A DNA stretch of 64,000 nt, taken from contig NZ_BCSJ01000009.1 in NCBI RefSeq assembly GCF_001570805.1, positions 62,001 through 126,000 on the forward strand, read 5' to 3'. Position 1 is the first letter of the stretch. Every line of letters begins with the position of its first letter. The position numbers were made by a program, and so were the translations under genes. The notes under the pieces were generated by a model. That model had not been told where the DNA came from. It ran no database searches and worked only from the letters and a program-made list of their open reading frames with translations. Positions 43,411 to 52,437 of the stretch are shown piece by piece. The DNA is from Brevibacterium epidermidis NBRC 14811. Its GTDB lineage: Bacteria; Actinomycetota; Actinomycetes; Actinomycetales; Brevibacteriaceae.

Positions 43411-44793
43411 TCATTTCGCGTCGTTGACGAGCTCCGATTCGTCGAGGACGACGTCCGCGCCCGTCTCCGGAAGTCCACGCCCGCGCAGCGAGGCACCCTT
43501 GGTCTCCTTCATGAAGATCGTGGCGATGAAGCCGATCGCGCAGGCCGCCATGACGAGGTAGGCGGGAATGATGGTGTTTCCCGTTGCTCCGATGAGTCCT
43601 TCGCTGATCGACGGGGCAGTGCCGCCGAACAGTGCGGTCGAGACGTTGTAGGCGATGGCGAATCCGGCGAAGCGCACTGGTCCGGGGAACATCGCCGGGA
43701 AGGTCGCGGAGATCGTTGAGATCTGCGGAATGTAGAGGACGCCGAGGACAGCCAGTCCGATGAGTGCCCACACGAAGCCATTGGCCATAAGTATGAACAT
43801 CGGAATCGCCGCGACGAAGAGGCTGATGAGGGAGAAGTACCAGACCGGCTTGCGTCCGACCTTGTCCGAGAGCATTCCGCCGAAGGGGATGAGGATCATC
43901 ATGAACGCCTGGGCGAGGAACATTACGGTCAGTGACGCGTTCGGGCTCATGCCGACCGGGTCCTGCAGGTAGGTGGGCATGTAGGACAGCAGCGTGTAGT
44001 TGACGACGTTGACCGCGACGACCATGCCGCCGAGGACGAGCAGCTGCTTCTTGTAGTTCGCGAAGAGGGTCGCGAAGACTTCCTTGACCGACTTGTCCTG
44101 TCCGTCGTTGTCGAGTTCCTCATAGACGGGAGATTCGTCGAGCTGAGAGCGCAGGTAGAGTCCGACGACGCCGAGGACTCCGGCGAAGATGAACGGAATC
44201 CTCCAGGCCCAGTCTGTCATCGTCTGTTCTCCGAGGCCGAGCTGCAGGAGGAGGACGAACAGCGAACCGGCGGCCATTCCGGCCAGAGTGCCGAATTCGA
44301 GGAAGCTGCCGAAGAATCCGCGCCGGTTGTCAGGGGCGTATTCGGCCATGAAGGTGGCGGCGCCACCGTACTCGCCGCCGGAGGAGAAGCCCTGAATGAC
44401 GCGGAGCAGGACGAGGATGATGGGTGCGGCGACGCCGATGGTGGCGTAGCTGGGCAGCAGGGCGATGCAGAAGGTGGAACCGGCCATGAGCAGGATCGTC
44501 AGCGCCAGAACGCGTTTGCGGCCGAGGCGATCGCCCATCGGTCCCCAGATGATTCCGCCGAGGGGGCGGAAGATGAAGGATACGGCGAAGGTCAGCAGCG
44601 CCATCAGCTGTGCATGCTCGCCGGGGAAGAAGTGCTGTGCGAGATAGGTGACCGAAACGGCGTAGAGACCGTAGTCGAACCATTCGGTCGCATTGCCCAG
44701 CGCCGAGGCGGCGACGGCTTTGCGGACCGTCTTGAGGTCGGGCTCGGGTGGGGAAGCGGGTGATGCGGATCCTGAGGCATTGGGGATACTCAT
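43411..44793 (-). CDS. MFS transporter, metabolite:H+ symporter (MHS) type
   Basis: 460 residues, 12 membrane segments. The opening RKAVAASALGNATEWFDYGLYAVSVTYLAQHFFP and the loop GPMGDRLGRKRVLALTILLMAGSTF mark the MHS family (ProP, ShiA, KgtP relatives). GFSSGGEYGGAATFMAEYAP in helix 5 is also typical. Excellent ribosome-binding site (GGAGGA). Likely imports an organic acid or zwitterion with protons. It follows the threonate-type cluster on the same strand after a 360-base gap, so functional linkage is possible but not shown. Confidence 0.9.
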   Translation of the reverse strand: MSIPNASGSASPASPPEPDLKTVRKAVAASALGNATEWFDYGLYAVSVTYLAQHFFPGEHAQLMALLTFAVSFIFRPLGGIIWGPMGDRLGRKRVLALTILLMAGSTFCIALLPSYATIGVAAPIILVLLRVIQGFSSGGEYGGAATFMAEYAPDNRRGFFGSFLEFGTLAGMAAGSLFVLLLQLGLGEQTMTDWAWRIPFIFAGVLGVVGLYLRSQLDESPVYEELDNDGQDKSVKEVFATLFANYKKQLLVLGGMVVAVNVVNYTLLSYMPTYLQDPVGMSPNASLTVMFLAQAFMMILIPFGGMLSDKVGRKPVWYFSLISLFVAAIPMFILMANGFVWALIGLAVLGVLYIPQISTISATFPAMFPGPVRFAGFAIAYNVSTALFGGTAPSISEGLIGATGNTIIPAYLVMAACAIGFIATIFMKETKGASLRGRGLPETGADVVLDESELVNDAK

Positions 44794-45153
44794 GAATTCC
44801 TCCAGTCATGTGGACCACTGTCGAAGTGATCCATGTTTCGAACCGAAGCCACGTTACGAGCACGTGTTCAGCTTCTCAATCGAAGAATCCTGTCAAATCA
44901 GCGGCGTGTCATTAGAGAAATACTGATAGTTACCATGTCTGACCAGGAGGAATGCAATGCTTATTCAGAATCGGAACGGCAAGTCTGCTTCACAGGGAAC
45001 AGTGAAGTTATCGTTATTGAAAGCTGATTGACAGAAAATCTGTTAAATGGCCGAATTTGTTTGAAGCCCGATGAGGAGTATTCTCCTCGTTCGCGTTATC
45101 CGAACCATTTTGCAATACCGCGGCAGAACCCCTCTGGTCCCTCAACGCGCGGC
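44794..45153. other. AT-richer intergenic stretch
   Basis: This 360-base gap is visibly richer in A and T (for example 44880-45060) than anything else in the window. It must hold the promoter of the MHS transporter on the minus strand. On the plus strand it contains a 24-codon reading frame with an ideal ribosome-binding site. No other gene, terminator or repeat is obvious. Confidence 0.6.
44957..45031 (+). CDS. possible 24-residue small protein
   Basis: ATG at 44957 is preceded by a perfect AGGAGG (44945-44950) with six bases between, and encodes MLIQNRNGKSASQGTVKL.. ending LLKAD, basic and soluble. It is the best-placed Shine-Dalgarno in a non-coding interval of the window. Against it: tiny size, no homologue known to me, and an overlapping 30-codon frame from 44935. 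Could be a leader peptide or chance. Confidence 0.25.
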   Translation: MLIQNRNGKSASQGTVKLSLLKAD

Positions 45154-45879
45154 TCAGCTCGGCGCGTGCTCCCCGTGCTCGTCGATCCACGTCCAACCGG
45201 CGGGCAGCGGTGCCCATGCGGCGACGTCGCGTCCGGACTTCGAACTGTCGGCGAGGACGATGACTGTTCGGGCTCGCTCGGCGATGAGCTCTTTCGTGCG
45301 TGCTTCGTCGAGACTCGGTTCGCCGAGTCCCTGCGCCGGATCGACGGCATCGGCGCCGAGGAACGCGATATCGACATGGATGCGTGACAGCGCATGGTCG
45401 GACAGGGCACCGGTGGTGCCGTGCGACAGAGTCGAGACCTCGCCGCCGACCATGATCACCGTGGGCCCGGCGGGATGAGCCAAGGCTAACGCGATCTCTA
45501 GGCCGCGGGTGAAGACGGTGAGATCGCTGCGGTCCCTGATCCGCTCGGCCAAGCGCACGGTCGTCGAGCCTGCGTCGAGGAAGACGGTGCGCACACGGGC
45601 GTTGTCGAGTCGTTCGAGAGCCCATGCAGCGATCGCGTCCTTCGCTTCAGCCTGCTGCTCCATCCGCTCACCCAGCGGCGGTTCGACGTAGCCGGCCGCG
45701 GCGGCACCGCCGATGGTGCGGATGATCTCGCCGTCTGCGGCCATCTCTCGCAGGTCGCGGCGAATGGTCGATTCCGAGGTCTCGAGTTCCGCGGCCAGGC
45801 GGGGGATGCTCCACGAGCCGGTCTTGAGCAGACCGAGAATGGCGTCGCGTCGCTTCTGAGTTCCTGATCGGATCGCCAT
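45154..45879 (-). CDS. DeoR-family transcriptional regulator
   Basis: 241 residues. N-terminal helix-turn-helix RRDAILGLLKTGSWSIPRLAAELETSESTIRRDLREM and a C-terminal sugar-phosphate sensor domain (VFLDAGSTTVRLAERI, GADAVDPAQGLGEPSLDEARTKELI). I start at MAIRSGTQ, after GGGAG; 21 upstream residues are unlike the family. Last gene of the GntP-kinase-PdxA unit, 68 bases after pdxA2, and probably its repressor, sensing a phosphorylated four-carbon acid. Its target may include the GCATTTATGC repeat near 50052. Confidence 0.9.
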   Translation of the reverse strand: MAIRSGTQKRRDAILGLLKTGSWSIPRLAAELETSESTIRRDLREMAADGEIIRTIGGAAAAGYVEPPLGERMEQQAEAKDAIAAWALERLDNARVRTVFLDAGSTTVRLAERIRDRSDLTVFTRGLEIALALAHPAGPTVIMVGGEVSTLSHGTTGALSDHALSRIHVDIAFLGADAVDPAQGLGEPSLDEARTKELIAERARTVIVLADSSKSGRDVAAWAPLPAGWTWIDEHGEHAPS

Positions 45880-45947
45880 CGGTCTCCCTCTCCAAGTCCA
45901 CGGATCCGACCGCAGCGAAATCGCCGCGGTCGGACATGTCAATCAGC

Positions 45948-46994
45948 CTACTTCGGCAGGTACTCCGCGCGGATGCCGTCGACGAACGGAGCGTATCCGA
46001 TGGCCGCCCGGTAGGCCGAGCGCATCGTGCCCGCATCGGCGATGCCCTGACCGGCGATGTCGAAGGCAGTGCCGTGATCGACGGAGGTGCGCAGGATCGG
46101 TAGGCCGACGGTGACGGAGATGGTGCCGTCGAAGTCGAAGGTCTTCGACGCGATGTGTCCCTGATCGTGATACTGCGAGAGGATCCCGTCATAGCGGCCG
46201 GTCAGCCCCTGGTGGAAGACGGAGTCGGCCGGGATCGGTCCGGCGACTTCGAAAGCGCCGGCAGCATTGACATTCTCAACGGCGGGACGGAGGATCTCGA
46301 TCTCCTCGTCGCCGAAGGCGCCGTTCTCGCCACCGTGCGGATTGAGCGCTGCGACGGCCAGCCTCGGCGAGGCGACGCCGTAGAGCTGGAGGGCACGGTG
46401 GGCGCGTTCGATGGAATCGACCTGCGTGTCCACGGTGAGGGCGTCGAGGGCCTTGCGCAGGGACATGTGGCGGGTGGCGAAGAAGATCTGGAGTTTGTGG
46501 TCAGGAACCTTCGTGTTCTCCACGACGAACATCGTGTCCTGCTTCGTCACTCCGGTCAGCTCGCCGAGCATCTCGGTGTGCCCGAGGTGCTGCGAACCGG
46601 ACTTCCACACGGCTTCCTTGTTGATCGGGCCGGTGACGATTCCGGCGACCTTCTGATCCATAGCTGCCTGAGTGGCGATCTCGATCGCAGCCACCGAGGC
46701 CTTGCCGGCGCGGGCATCGACGACGCCCCATTCGGGCAGATCGTCACCGAGGACGCCGATGTCGAAGACGTCGATGACGCCTTCGCCGGCCGAAGGGGTC
46801 GACCAGTCGGAGATGGCACGCAGTTCAACGTCGAGTCCGAGGACGTCGACGGCACGCTTCATCACGGCCAAATCCGCCACGGCGATGCCGTGCTGATCGT
46901 CTCTGCCCGCGAATTCCGCGAGTACCGTGGCGGTGATCTCCGGTCCGATTCCGACGGGATCGCCCACTGTCACGGCGAGTGCTGGTGCTGTCAT
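45948..46994 (-). CDS. PdxA-like 4-phospho-acid sugar dehydrogenase (PdxA2)
   Basis: 348 residues of the 4-hydroxythreonine-4-phosphate dehydrogenase family. Motifs: VGDPVGIGPEI at the N-terminus, TGPINKEAVWKSG, the first metal histidine in LGHTEMLGELTG, and YHDQGHIASKTFDFDG and LPILRTSVDHGTAFDIAG at the C-terminal half. When paired with a DUF1537 kinase, PdxA2 proteins oxidise and decarboxylate 4-phospho-D-threonate (or a diastereomer) to dihydroxyacetone phosphate. It might in principle serve vitamin B6 synthesis, but the operon argues for catabolism. Confidence 0.88.
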   Translation of the reverse strand: MTAPALAVTVGDPVGIGPEITATVLAEFAGRDDQHGIAVADLAVMKRAVDVLGLDVELRAISDWSTPSAGEGVIDVFDIGVLGDDLPEWGVVDARAGKASVAAIEIATQAAMDQKVAGIVTGPINKEAVWKSGSQHLGHTEMLGELTGVTKQDTMFVVENTKVPDHKLQIFFATRHMSLRKALDALTVDTQVDSIERAHRALQLYGVASPRLAVAALNPHGGENGAFGDEEIEILRPAVENVNAAGAFEVAGPIPADSVFHQGLTGRYDGILSQYHDQGHIASKTFDFDGTISVTVGLPILRTSVDHGTAFDIAGQGIADAGTMRSAYRAAIGYAPFVDGIRAEYLPK

Positions 46995-47060
46995 TGCTGT
47001 CTCCTCAGATGGTTCGTATTTTGTCAGTCGTTGGGGTGTACGGGGATCGCCTCTGCTGCT

Positions 47061-48470
47061 TCAGTCTCGTCTGACGCGGGCAGTGGTCGACAGGAATTCG
47101 AGGCATTCGACGGCGGTGCCGGTGTCTCCGATGAGACCGCCCTTCGTGACGATCGGCAGTGCGTCGGCGCGTCCGCCGACGAGGCGACCGCCCACGGCCA
47201 GCGGCACGATCTCCTTGTCGATCTCCATGCCCATCGCTCCGAGTTCGCGCATCACGGTGGCGGTGACGTCTCCACCGGTGGTGTAGAGGCCGGAAACCGG
47301 CATAGCGGACATGATCGTTGAGGCGATCACGGCCAGGCGCTGTGTCGTCTGTTCGGATTCTGCATCGGTGAGTTCGCGCAGATCGCTGGTTTCGAGGACG
47401 GTGGCGATGATGATCGCCCGCGCCGAGGCGGTCCGATCGATGAGGGCGAGTGTGGCCTCGACATCGGGCAGGCCCGCATCGTCCAAGGGAGTACGGAGGA
47501 CCGTGACCGTGGGGTCTTCGGCCACGGCGGCAAGCTGCGAACGGGTGACCTCTGTCGCTGACCCCGAAATGCCGAGCAGAATGCCATCGGCACGTGCAGG
47601 CAGGCTGGACAAGGTCAGGGCGAGGCTGCCGGGGCCTGGATCGATGGTCACCCAGTCCAATTGCTCACCGTCGGCCAGACCTGCGCGGGTAAGGGTATCC
47701 GGGGCGGTCGCCTCGGCGACGTCGTGGCTGATCTCAGCGATGACGGAGCCGACGAGGTCGATATGGTCAGTCGTCAGCGCATCGGCGATGAGCACTTCCG
47801 CACCCTGCCCGATGGCGTCGAGCACTGCGGTGCGGACGGCATCACGACCGGCCAGCACCGTGGCGATATCGATGAGGCGGCAGTCGAGATCCGCACCGGA
47901 GGCAAGGATCTCCTCGACGACGGAGGTGCGCATAGGGGAGCGGACATCAAAGGCGAGTTCGGTGTGTTCGAGCAGTCGACCGCCCAGCAGCTGCCGTCCC
48001 TGCACGGTGGTCCTGCCTGCAGCGGGGAAGGCCGGTACGCACAGTCCCAACACGCGGTGGCGCGGTCCGCCGGACGCAGCGAGTACCCGCCTGCGTGCTG
48101 AGATGGCAGCGGCCGCGGCGGGTCCGACATTGCCGCGCAGGGTGGTGTCGATGCGGCATGCCACGAGGTCGACCGGGCCGGCAGACTCGATGAGATCGGA
48201 GTAGAGCTCGCTTGCCTGCTGAGGGGGCAGGTGCCGGGAGTCGGTGTTGACGACGACCGCAGCGAAGTCATCGAGCAGACCTCTGATGTCGATGCTGCCG
48301 GCCGGGCTGGTCTCGGTGACGGTGATCGTCCGCAGTCCCGCCTCGGCGAACAGGGCCCCGCACGCATTGCCGCCGGTGAGGTCGTCGGCGACGATGAGGA
48401 TGCGTGGGCTGGCCTGTGCCGAGGCGGCAGGTGTGGTCGCGTCGGAGTCGGGCATGTGCGAGGTGCTCAT
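47061..48470 (-). CDS. four-carbon acid sugar kinase (DUF1537 family)
   Basis: 469 residues. The N-terminal domain begins RILIVADDLTGGNACGALFAEAG, the DUF1537 signature, with NTDSRHLPP and KIDTTLRGN-like CRIDTTLRGNVG; the C-terminal nucleotide domain has LFTTGGDVTATVM-type LYTTGGDVTATVMRELGAMG and LPIVTKGGLIGDTG. The usual lysine of KIDSTLRG is arginine here. It phosphorylates the 4-hydroxyl of threonate or erythronate with ATP. The start overlaps the GntP stop (ATGA), while ATG 48455 is an alternative. Confidence 0.9.
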   Translation of the reverse strand: MSTSHMPDSDATTPAASAQASPRILIVADDLTGGNACGALFAEAGLRTITVTETSPAGSIDIRGLLDDFAAVVVNTDSRHLPPQQASELYSDLIESAGPVDLVACRIDTTLRGNVGPAAAAAISARRRVLAASGGPRHRVLGLCVPAFPAAGRTTVQGRQLLGGRLLEHTELAFDVRSPMRTSVVEEILASGADLDCRLIDIATVLAGRDAVRTAVLDAIGQGAEVLIADALTTDHIDLVGSVIAEISHDVAEATAPDTLTRAGLADGEQLDWVTIDPGPGSLALTLSSLPARADGILLGISGSATEVTRSQLAAVAEDPTVTVLRTPLDDAGLPDVEATLALIDRTASARAIIIATVLETSDLRELTDAESEQTTQRLAVIASTIMSAMPVSGLYTTGGDVTATVMRELGAMGMEIDKEIVPLAVGGRLVGGRADALPIVTKGGLIGDTGTAVECLEFLSTTARVRRD

Positions 48471-49912
48471 ACGACCAAGTCGAGCACGAAGAGCAGCGGA
48501 AGGGAACAGATCCACACGGCCGTGGTGATTCCCGACCAACCCTTGATGGCGTTGATTCCGTCGAGGCCGGCGAATCGCGTGACGACCCAGAAGTACGAAT
48601 CGTTGAAGTAGGAGAAGACCATCGAACCGGCGGTGCAAGCCATCACTGCCACGAGTGGGTCGAGTCCCAGCGGGTCGATGAGCGGAGCCGTCACCGAGGC
48701 GGCGGTGATCATCGCGACCGTGCCCGATCCCTGTGCCAGACGCACCAGGGAGGCGATGAGGAACGGAACGAGGAGGGCCGGCAAGCTGATCGAGGCGATC
48801 GCCTCGGCGAGGGCGTCGCCGACACCCGATTCGCGCAGCACGAGGCCGAAGCTGCCTCCGGCGCCGGTGATGAGCAGAATGAGTCCGGCCGAGGCTGCGC
48901 CGTCGGCCAGCCAGCTCTGCACCTGGTTGCGTGGCGTCACGCGGGGCAGCAGCGTGTAGACGGCGAGGACGAGGCCGATGATGAGGGCGACGACGGGGTT
49001 GCCGAGGAAGGCCAGAGGTGCGACCCAAGCGGAGGGCTCGTAGGCGTCTCCGGAGAGTTCGCCCTGCGCGTTCTTGTCGATCGCGGTGCTCACGGTGTTG
49101 GCGACGATGAGCAGGAGCGGGACGATGAGCGGAAGGAAGCCGAGGAAGGCGCCCGGTTTCTTCGATGAATCGGGAGCGGAACCGGTTCCGGCTGAGTCTC
49201 CGCCTTCGGCCGTGAGGACGCTGCCGCCGGCGGATCCCGATGCGGTCTCGACGACCGCCTCGGCGTAGACGTCGTGCTTGACCTGGGCGTTGAGGACGGG
49301 TTCGAGCTTCGGTCCGATCCACCGGGCGTAGACGACGACAACGGGCAGAAGGATGACGGTGAAGACGAGTCCGGCGAGGATGACCGATCCGATATCGGCG
49401 CCGAGGATGCCGGTAGCCGCCAGCGGACCCGGAGTCGGCGGCACCATGTGGTGGGTCAGCGTCATTCCGCAGCCCAGAGCCAGGGCGAGGGTGACGTAGC
49501 CGCCCTTCTTCACGCGAGCGATCGAGCGAGCCAGCGGGTTCATGATGACGTACCCGGAGTCGCAGAAGACCGGGATGGAGACGAGGGAGCCGACTGTGCC
49601 CATCGCCCAGGGTTCACGGCCCTTGCCGAAGGCACGCAGGAAGGCTCGGGCCAGGGAGTCGGCGGCGCCGGAGACCTCGAGGATCTTGCCGATGCCGACA
49701 CCGAGTCCGATGACGATGCCGATGCTGGCAAGGGTGTCGCCGAAGCCCGTGGTTATGGAGTCGACGATCGAGAGCAGGTCCTGACCGGCGACGATGCCGG
49801 TGACGATGGCTGCCAGGAGAAGAGCGATGAAGGCGTCGAGTCGGGTCGCGAGCACGATGACGACGATCGTCGCGATTCCGGCGATCAGCGCCAGGATGAG
49901 TTGCAGGTCCAT
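48467..49912 (-). CDS. GntP-family sugar-acid permease
   Basis: 481 residues with about 12 membrane segments. GntP features include GIGKILEVSGAADSLARAFLRAFG, SIPVFCDSGYVIMNPLARSIA, and THHMVPPTPGPLAATGILGADIG. A polar loop at about 215-260 (SGSAGGSVLTAEGGDSAGTG) divides the protein. It imports gluconate-like acids with protons; in this operon D-threonate or erythronate is the likely cargo. Start follows GGAGGA. First gene of the operon GntP, kinase, PdxA2, DeoR. Confidence 0.92.
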   Translation of the reverse strand: MDLQLILALIAGIATIVVIVLATRLDAFIALLLAAIVTGIVAGQDLLSIVDSITTGFGDTLASIGIVIGLGVGIGKILEVSGAADSLARAFLRAFGKGREPWAMGTVGSLVSIPVFCDSGYVIMNPLARSIARVKKGGYVTLALALGCGMTLTHHMVPPTPGPLAATGILGADIGSVILAGLVFTVILLPVVVVYARWIGPKLEPVLNAQVKHDVYAEAVVETASGSAGGSVLTAEGGDSAGTGSAPDSSKKPGAFLGFLPLIVPLLLIVANTVSTAIDKNAQGELSGDAYEPSAWVAPLAFLGNPVVALIIGLVLAVYTLLPRVTPRNQVQSWLADGAASAGLILLITGAGGSFGLVLRESGVGDALAEAIASISLPALLVPFLIASLVRLAQGSGTVAMITAASVTAPLIDPLGLDPLVAVMACTAGSMVFSYFNDSYFWVVTRFAGLDGINAIKGWSGITTAVWICSLPLLFVLDLVV

Positions 49913-50051
49913 AAGGTCCTCCGCAGTGAGGCCGGCTCAGGGAGCCAGGGTGTGTGGTTCTCATTGACTTCTCGGTGACCCACGATGCCCGAGGGCAGCC
50001 GACGATCAGCTTCGAAGTTGAACAGTATGAGCAAGTATGTGTCATAACTGC

Positions 50052-50061
50052 GCATTTATGC
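50052..50061. promoter_or_regulatory. GCATTTATGC repeat in the gntP/copB divergent region
   Basis: GCAT-TT-ATGC is a perfect small inverted repeat 140 bases upstream of the GntP start. It lies in an A/T-rich stretch with related half-sites (TATGAGCA, TATGTGTCAT, 50025-50045). Candidate DeoR operator or gntP promoter element; no proof. Confidence 0.3.
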
Positions 50062-50115
50062 AATGTCTGATCACTGAGGTGGCCACGTGGCGCATGAGGG
50101 GCATCACCGTTGATT

Positions 50116-50134
50116 TATACCCCCTAGGGGTATA
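50116..50134. promoter_or_regulatory. CsoR-like copper operator
   Basis: TATACCCC-CTA-GGGGTATA is a perfect 8-bp inverted repeat with a 3-base spacer, the pattern bound by CsoR copper repressors. It overlaps TATGTT (50133-50138), which ends six bases before the ATG at 50145 and can be the -10 of a leaderless mRNA. Confidence 0.75.
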
Positions 50135-50144
50135 TGTTGGAGAT

Positions 50145-52328
50145 ATGGACAAACAGCAGAATCATCAGCATCACGGAATGCAGCCTGCTGAAACGGGCCA
50201 TTCCGCACACACCGAGACCATGGATCACTCCGATCCCGCTCATCACGACCACGGCGGTCATGGCGGGCACACCGGTCACGAGGGGCATGCTGGTCATTCG
50301 GGCCACATGGGACATGCCGGCCACGGCGATCACGTCGCGCAGTTCCGGCGACTGTTCTGGATCATGCTCGTCATCGCCGTACCCGTCGTCGCCTTCAGCC
50401 CGATGTTCGGCCACCTCGTCGGATACGAGGTTCCCGAAACGGGCATCCTCGGCGCGCTTCGCTGGCTCTCGCCGATCCTCGGCACTGTCATGTACGTCTG
50501 GGGCGGCAAGCCCTTCCTGACCGGCGGTCTCGACGAGATCAAGGGCCGCAGCCCGGGCATGATGCTGCTCATCGCATTGGCGATCACAGTCGCCTTCATC
50601 TCCTCTTGGGGTTCGTCGCTGGGTCTGCTCGACCCGCAGCTCGACTTCTGGTGGGAGCTGGCGCTGCTGGTCGTGATCATGCTCGCCGGGCACTGGATGG
50701 AGATGCGCTCGCTGGCGCAGACCACGTCGGCGCTGGACAGTCTCGCCGCGCTGCTGCCGGATGAAGCCGAGAAGATCGTCGACGGGGAGACCGTGAGTGT
50801 CGCACCGGACGAACTCGTCGTCGGTGACATCGTCCTCGTTCGCCCAGGCTCTTCGGTTCCCGCCGACGGCCGGATCGTCGACGGCTCGGCCCATATGGAC
50901 GAATCCATGGTCACCGGCGAGTCCGCCACGGTCCGACGAGGCGAAGGCGAATCCGTTGTAGCCGGCACCGTTGCCACCGACTCCGGCCTCCGCATCGAGA
51001 TCACCGCGATCGGTGACGACACGACCCTGGCCGGAATCCAGAAGCTGGTCTCCGATGCCCAGAACTCGTCGTCGCGGGCCCAGCGCATCGCTGATAAAGC
51101 CTCGGCTTGGCTGTTCTGGTTTGCTCTCGGCTCAGCCGTGATCACCGCGGCCGTCTGGTCGCTCATCGGAATGCCGGACTCGGCGGTCGTGCGCACGATC
51201 ACAGTACTCGTCATCGCCTGTCCTCACGCTTTGGGACTGGCTATTCCGCTGGTCGTCTCGATTGCCACCGAGCGGGCCGCCCGCGCCGGCGTCCTCGTCA
51301 AAGATCGGCTCGCGCTCGAAACGATGCGCACGGTCGATTCCGTGCTCTTCGACAAGACCGGAACCCTGACGAAGGGTGAGCCGACGGTCACCGGCATCGA
51401 GGTGGTCCCGAGTTCCGGTGCCACGCGGACCGAGGACGAAGTGCTGGGTCTTGCTGCCGCTGCAGAAGCTGACAGCGAACACCCGCTGGCCACCGCCATC
51501 GTCAAGGCCGCGGCTGAGCGGGGGATCGAGGTGCCGACGGCAGCAGACTTCTCTTCGTCACCTGCGGTCGGAGTCAAGGCCACCGTCTCAGGGCAGGCGG
51601 TCGAGGTCGGCGGCCCCAGGCTGCTCGAGGCATACGACGCCCCCGAAGCAGAGGCCGCGGAGACCTGGCGCGCCGAAGGCGCCATCATCCTCCACGTGCT
51701 CGTCGACGGATCGGTGGTCGGTGCCCTGCGTCTGGCCGACGAGATCCGGCCGGAGTCCCGCGACGCCGTCGATGCGCTCCACGCCATCGGTGCGCAGGTC
51801 GTGATGATCACCGGAGACGCCGAGGCGGTCGCGCAGTCCGTGGCCACTGAGCTCGGCATCGACCGTGTCTACGCCGGAGTCCACCCCGCTGACAAGGCGG
51901 CGAAGGTCTCCGAACTGCAGGGTGAAGGCCGCCGCGTCGCGATGGTCGGTGACGGTGTCAATGATGCTCCCGCATTGGCGCAGGCCGATGTCGGCATCGC
52001 CATCGGGGCCGGAACCGACGTGGCAATCGGCTCGGCCGGAGTCATTCTCGCCTCCGACGATCCGCGGTCAGTCCTCTCGATCGTCGAGCTGTCTCGGGCA
52101 ACTTACCGGAAGATGAAGCAGAACCTGTGGTGGGCCGCCGGATACAACCTGCTGTCGGTGCCGCTGGCGGCAGGAATCCTCGCCCCCATCGGTTTCGTTC
52201 TGCCGATGAGCGTGGGCGCGATCCTGATGTCGATCTCGACGATCGTCGTCGCCCTCAACGCCCAGCTGCTGCGCCGACTCGACCTGGACCCACAGGCGGC
52301 TGTCGAGCGAGTGCTCTCCAAGAGCTGA
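50145..52328 (+). CDS. copB: copper-exporting P1B-type ATPase (CopB type)
   Basis: 727 residues. A histidine-rich N-terminus (18 His in the first 63 residues, in repeated GHxGH units) replaces CxxC metal domains. Membrane metal motif CPH (Cys359) in IACPHALGLAIPLV, phosphorylated Asp403 in DKTGTLTKGE, ATP-binding HP in DSEHPLATAIV, hinge MVGDGVNDAPALAQADVGIAIGAGTDVA. CPH with a His-rich head is characteristic of CopB-type exporters of Cu(II)/Cu(I) or Ag. I start at MDKQQNHQHH; 36 upstream codons cross the operator and are not protein-like. No CsoR or CopZ gene is adjacent. Confidence 0.93.
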   Translation: MDKQQNHQHHGMQPAETGHSAHTETMDHSDPAHHDHGGHGGHTGHEGHAGHSGHMGHAGHGDHVAQFRRLFWIMLVIAVPVVAFSPMFGHLVGYEVPETGILGALRWLSPILGTVMYVWGGKPFLTGGLDEIKGRSPGMMLLIALAITVAFISSWGSSLGLLDPQLDFWWELALLVVIMLAGHWMEMRSLAQTTSALDSLAALLPDEAEKIVDGETVSVAPDELVVGDIVLVRPGSSVPADGRIVDGSAHMDESMVTGESATVRRGEGESVVAGTVATDSGLRIEITAIGDDTTLAGIQKLVSDAQNSSSRAQRIADKASAWLFWFALGSAVITAAVWSLIGMPDSAVVRTITVLVIACPHALGLAIPLVVSIATERAARAGVLVKDRLALETMRTVDSVLFDKTGTLTKGEPTVTGIEVVPSSGATRTEDEVLGLAAAAEADSEHPLATAIVKAAAERGIEVPTAADFSSSPAVGVKATVSGQAVEVGGPRLLEAYDAPEAEAAETWRAEGAIILHVLVDGSVVGALRLADEIRPESRDAVDALHAIGAQVVMITGDAEAVAQSVATELGIDRVYAGVHPADKAAKVSELQGEGRRVAMVGDGVNDAPALAQADVGIAIGAGTDVAIGSAGVILASDDPRSVLSIVELSRATYRKMKQNLWWAAGYNLLSVPLAAGILAPIGFVLPMSVGAILMSISTIVVALNAQLLRRLDLDPQAAVERVLSKS

Positions 52329-52342
52329 TCGCAGCGGAGACG

Positions 52343-52382
52343 ACTGAGGCGGGTGATGCCATTGAGCATCACCCGCCTCAGT
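52343..52382. terminator. 17-bp perfect bidirectional hairpin
   Basis: ACTGAGGCGGGTGATGC (52343-52359) pairs exactly with GCATCACCCGCCTCAGT (52366-52382), loop CATTGA, followed by T-rich TCATTCT. It sits between the convergent copper ATPase and dioxygenase genes. Confidence 0.8.
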
Positions 52383-52437
52383 TCATTCTGGACGGTGGAA
52401 ATGTCCGCACCGGTGGAGAATCAGTGCCGGCGGAGAG

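Noticed and set aside
48470-49322. Extension of the DUF1537 kinase frame upstream to 49322
   Set aside because: The extra 284 codons are an Arg/His-rich antiphase reading of the GntP gene; the kinase signature begins right after the ATG at 48470.
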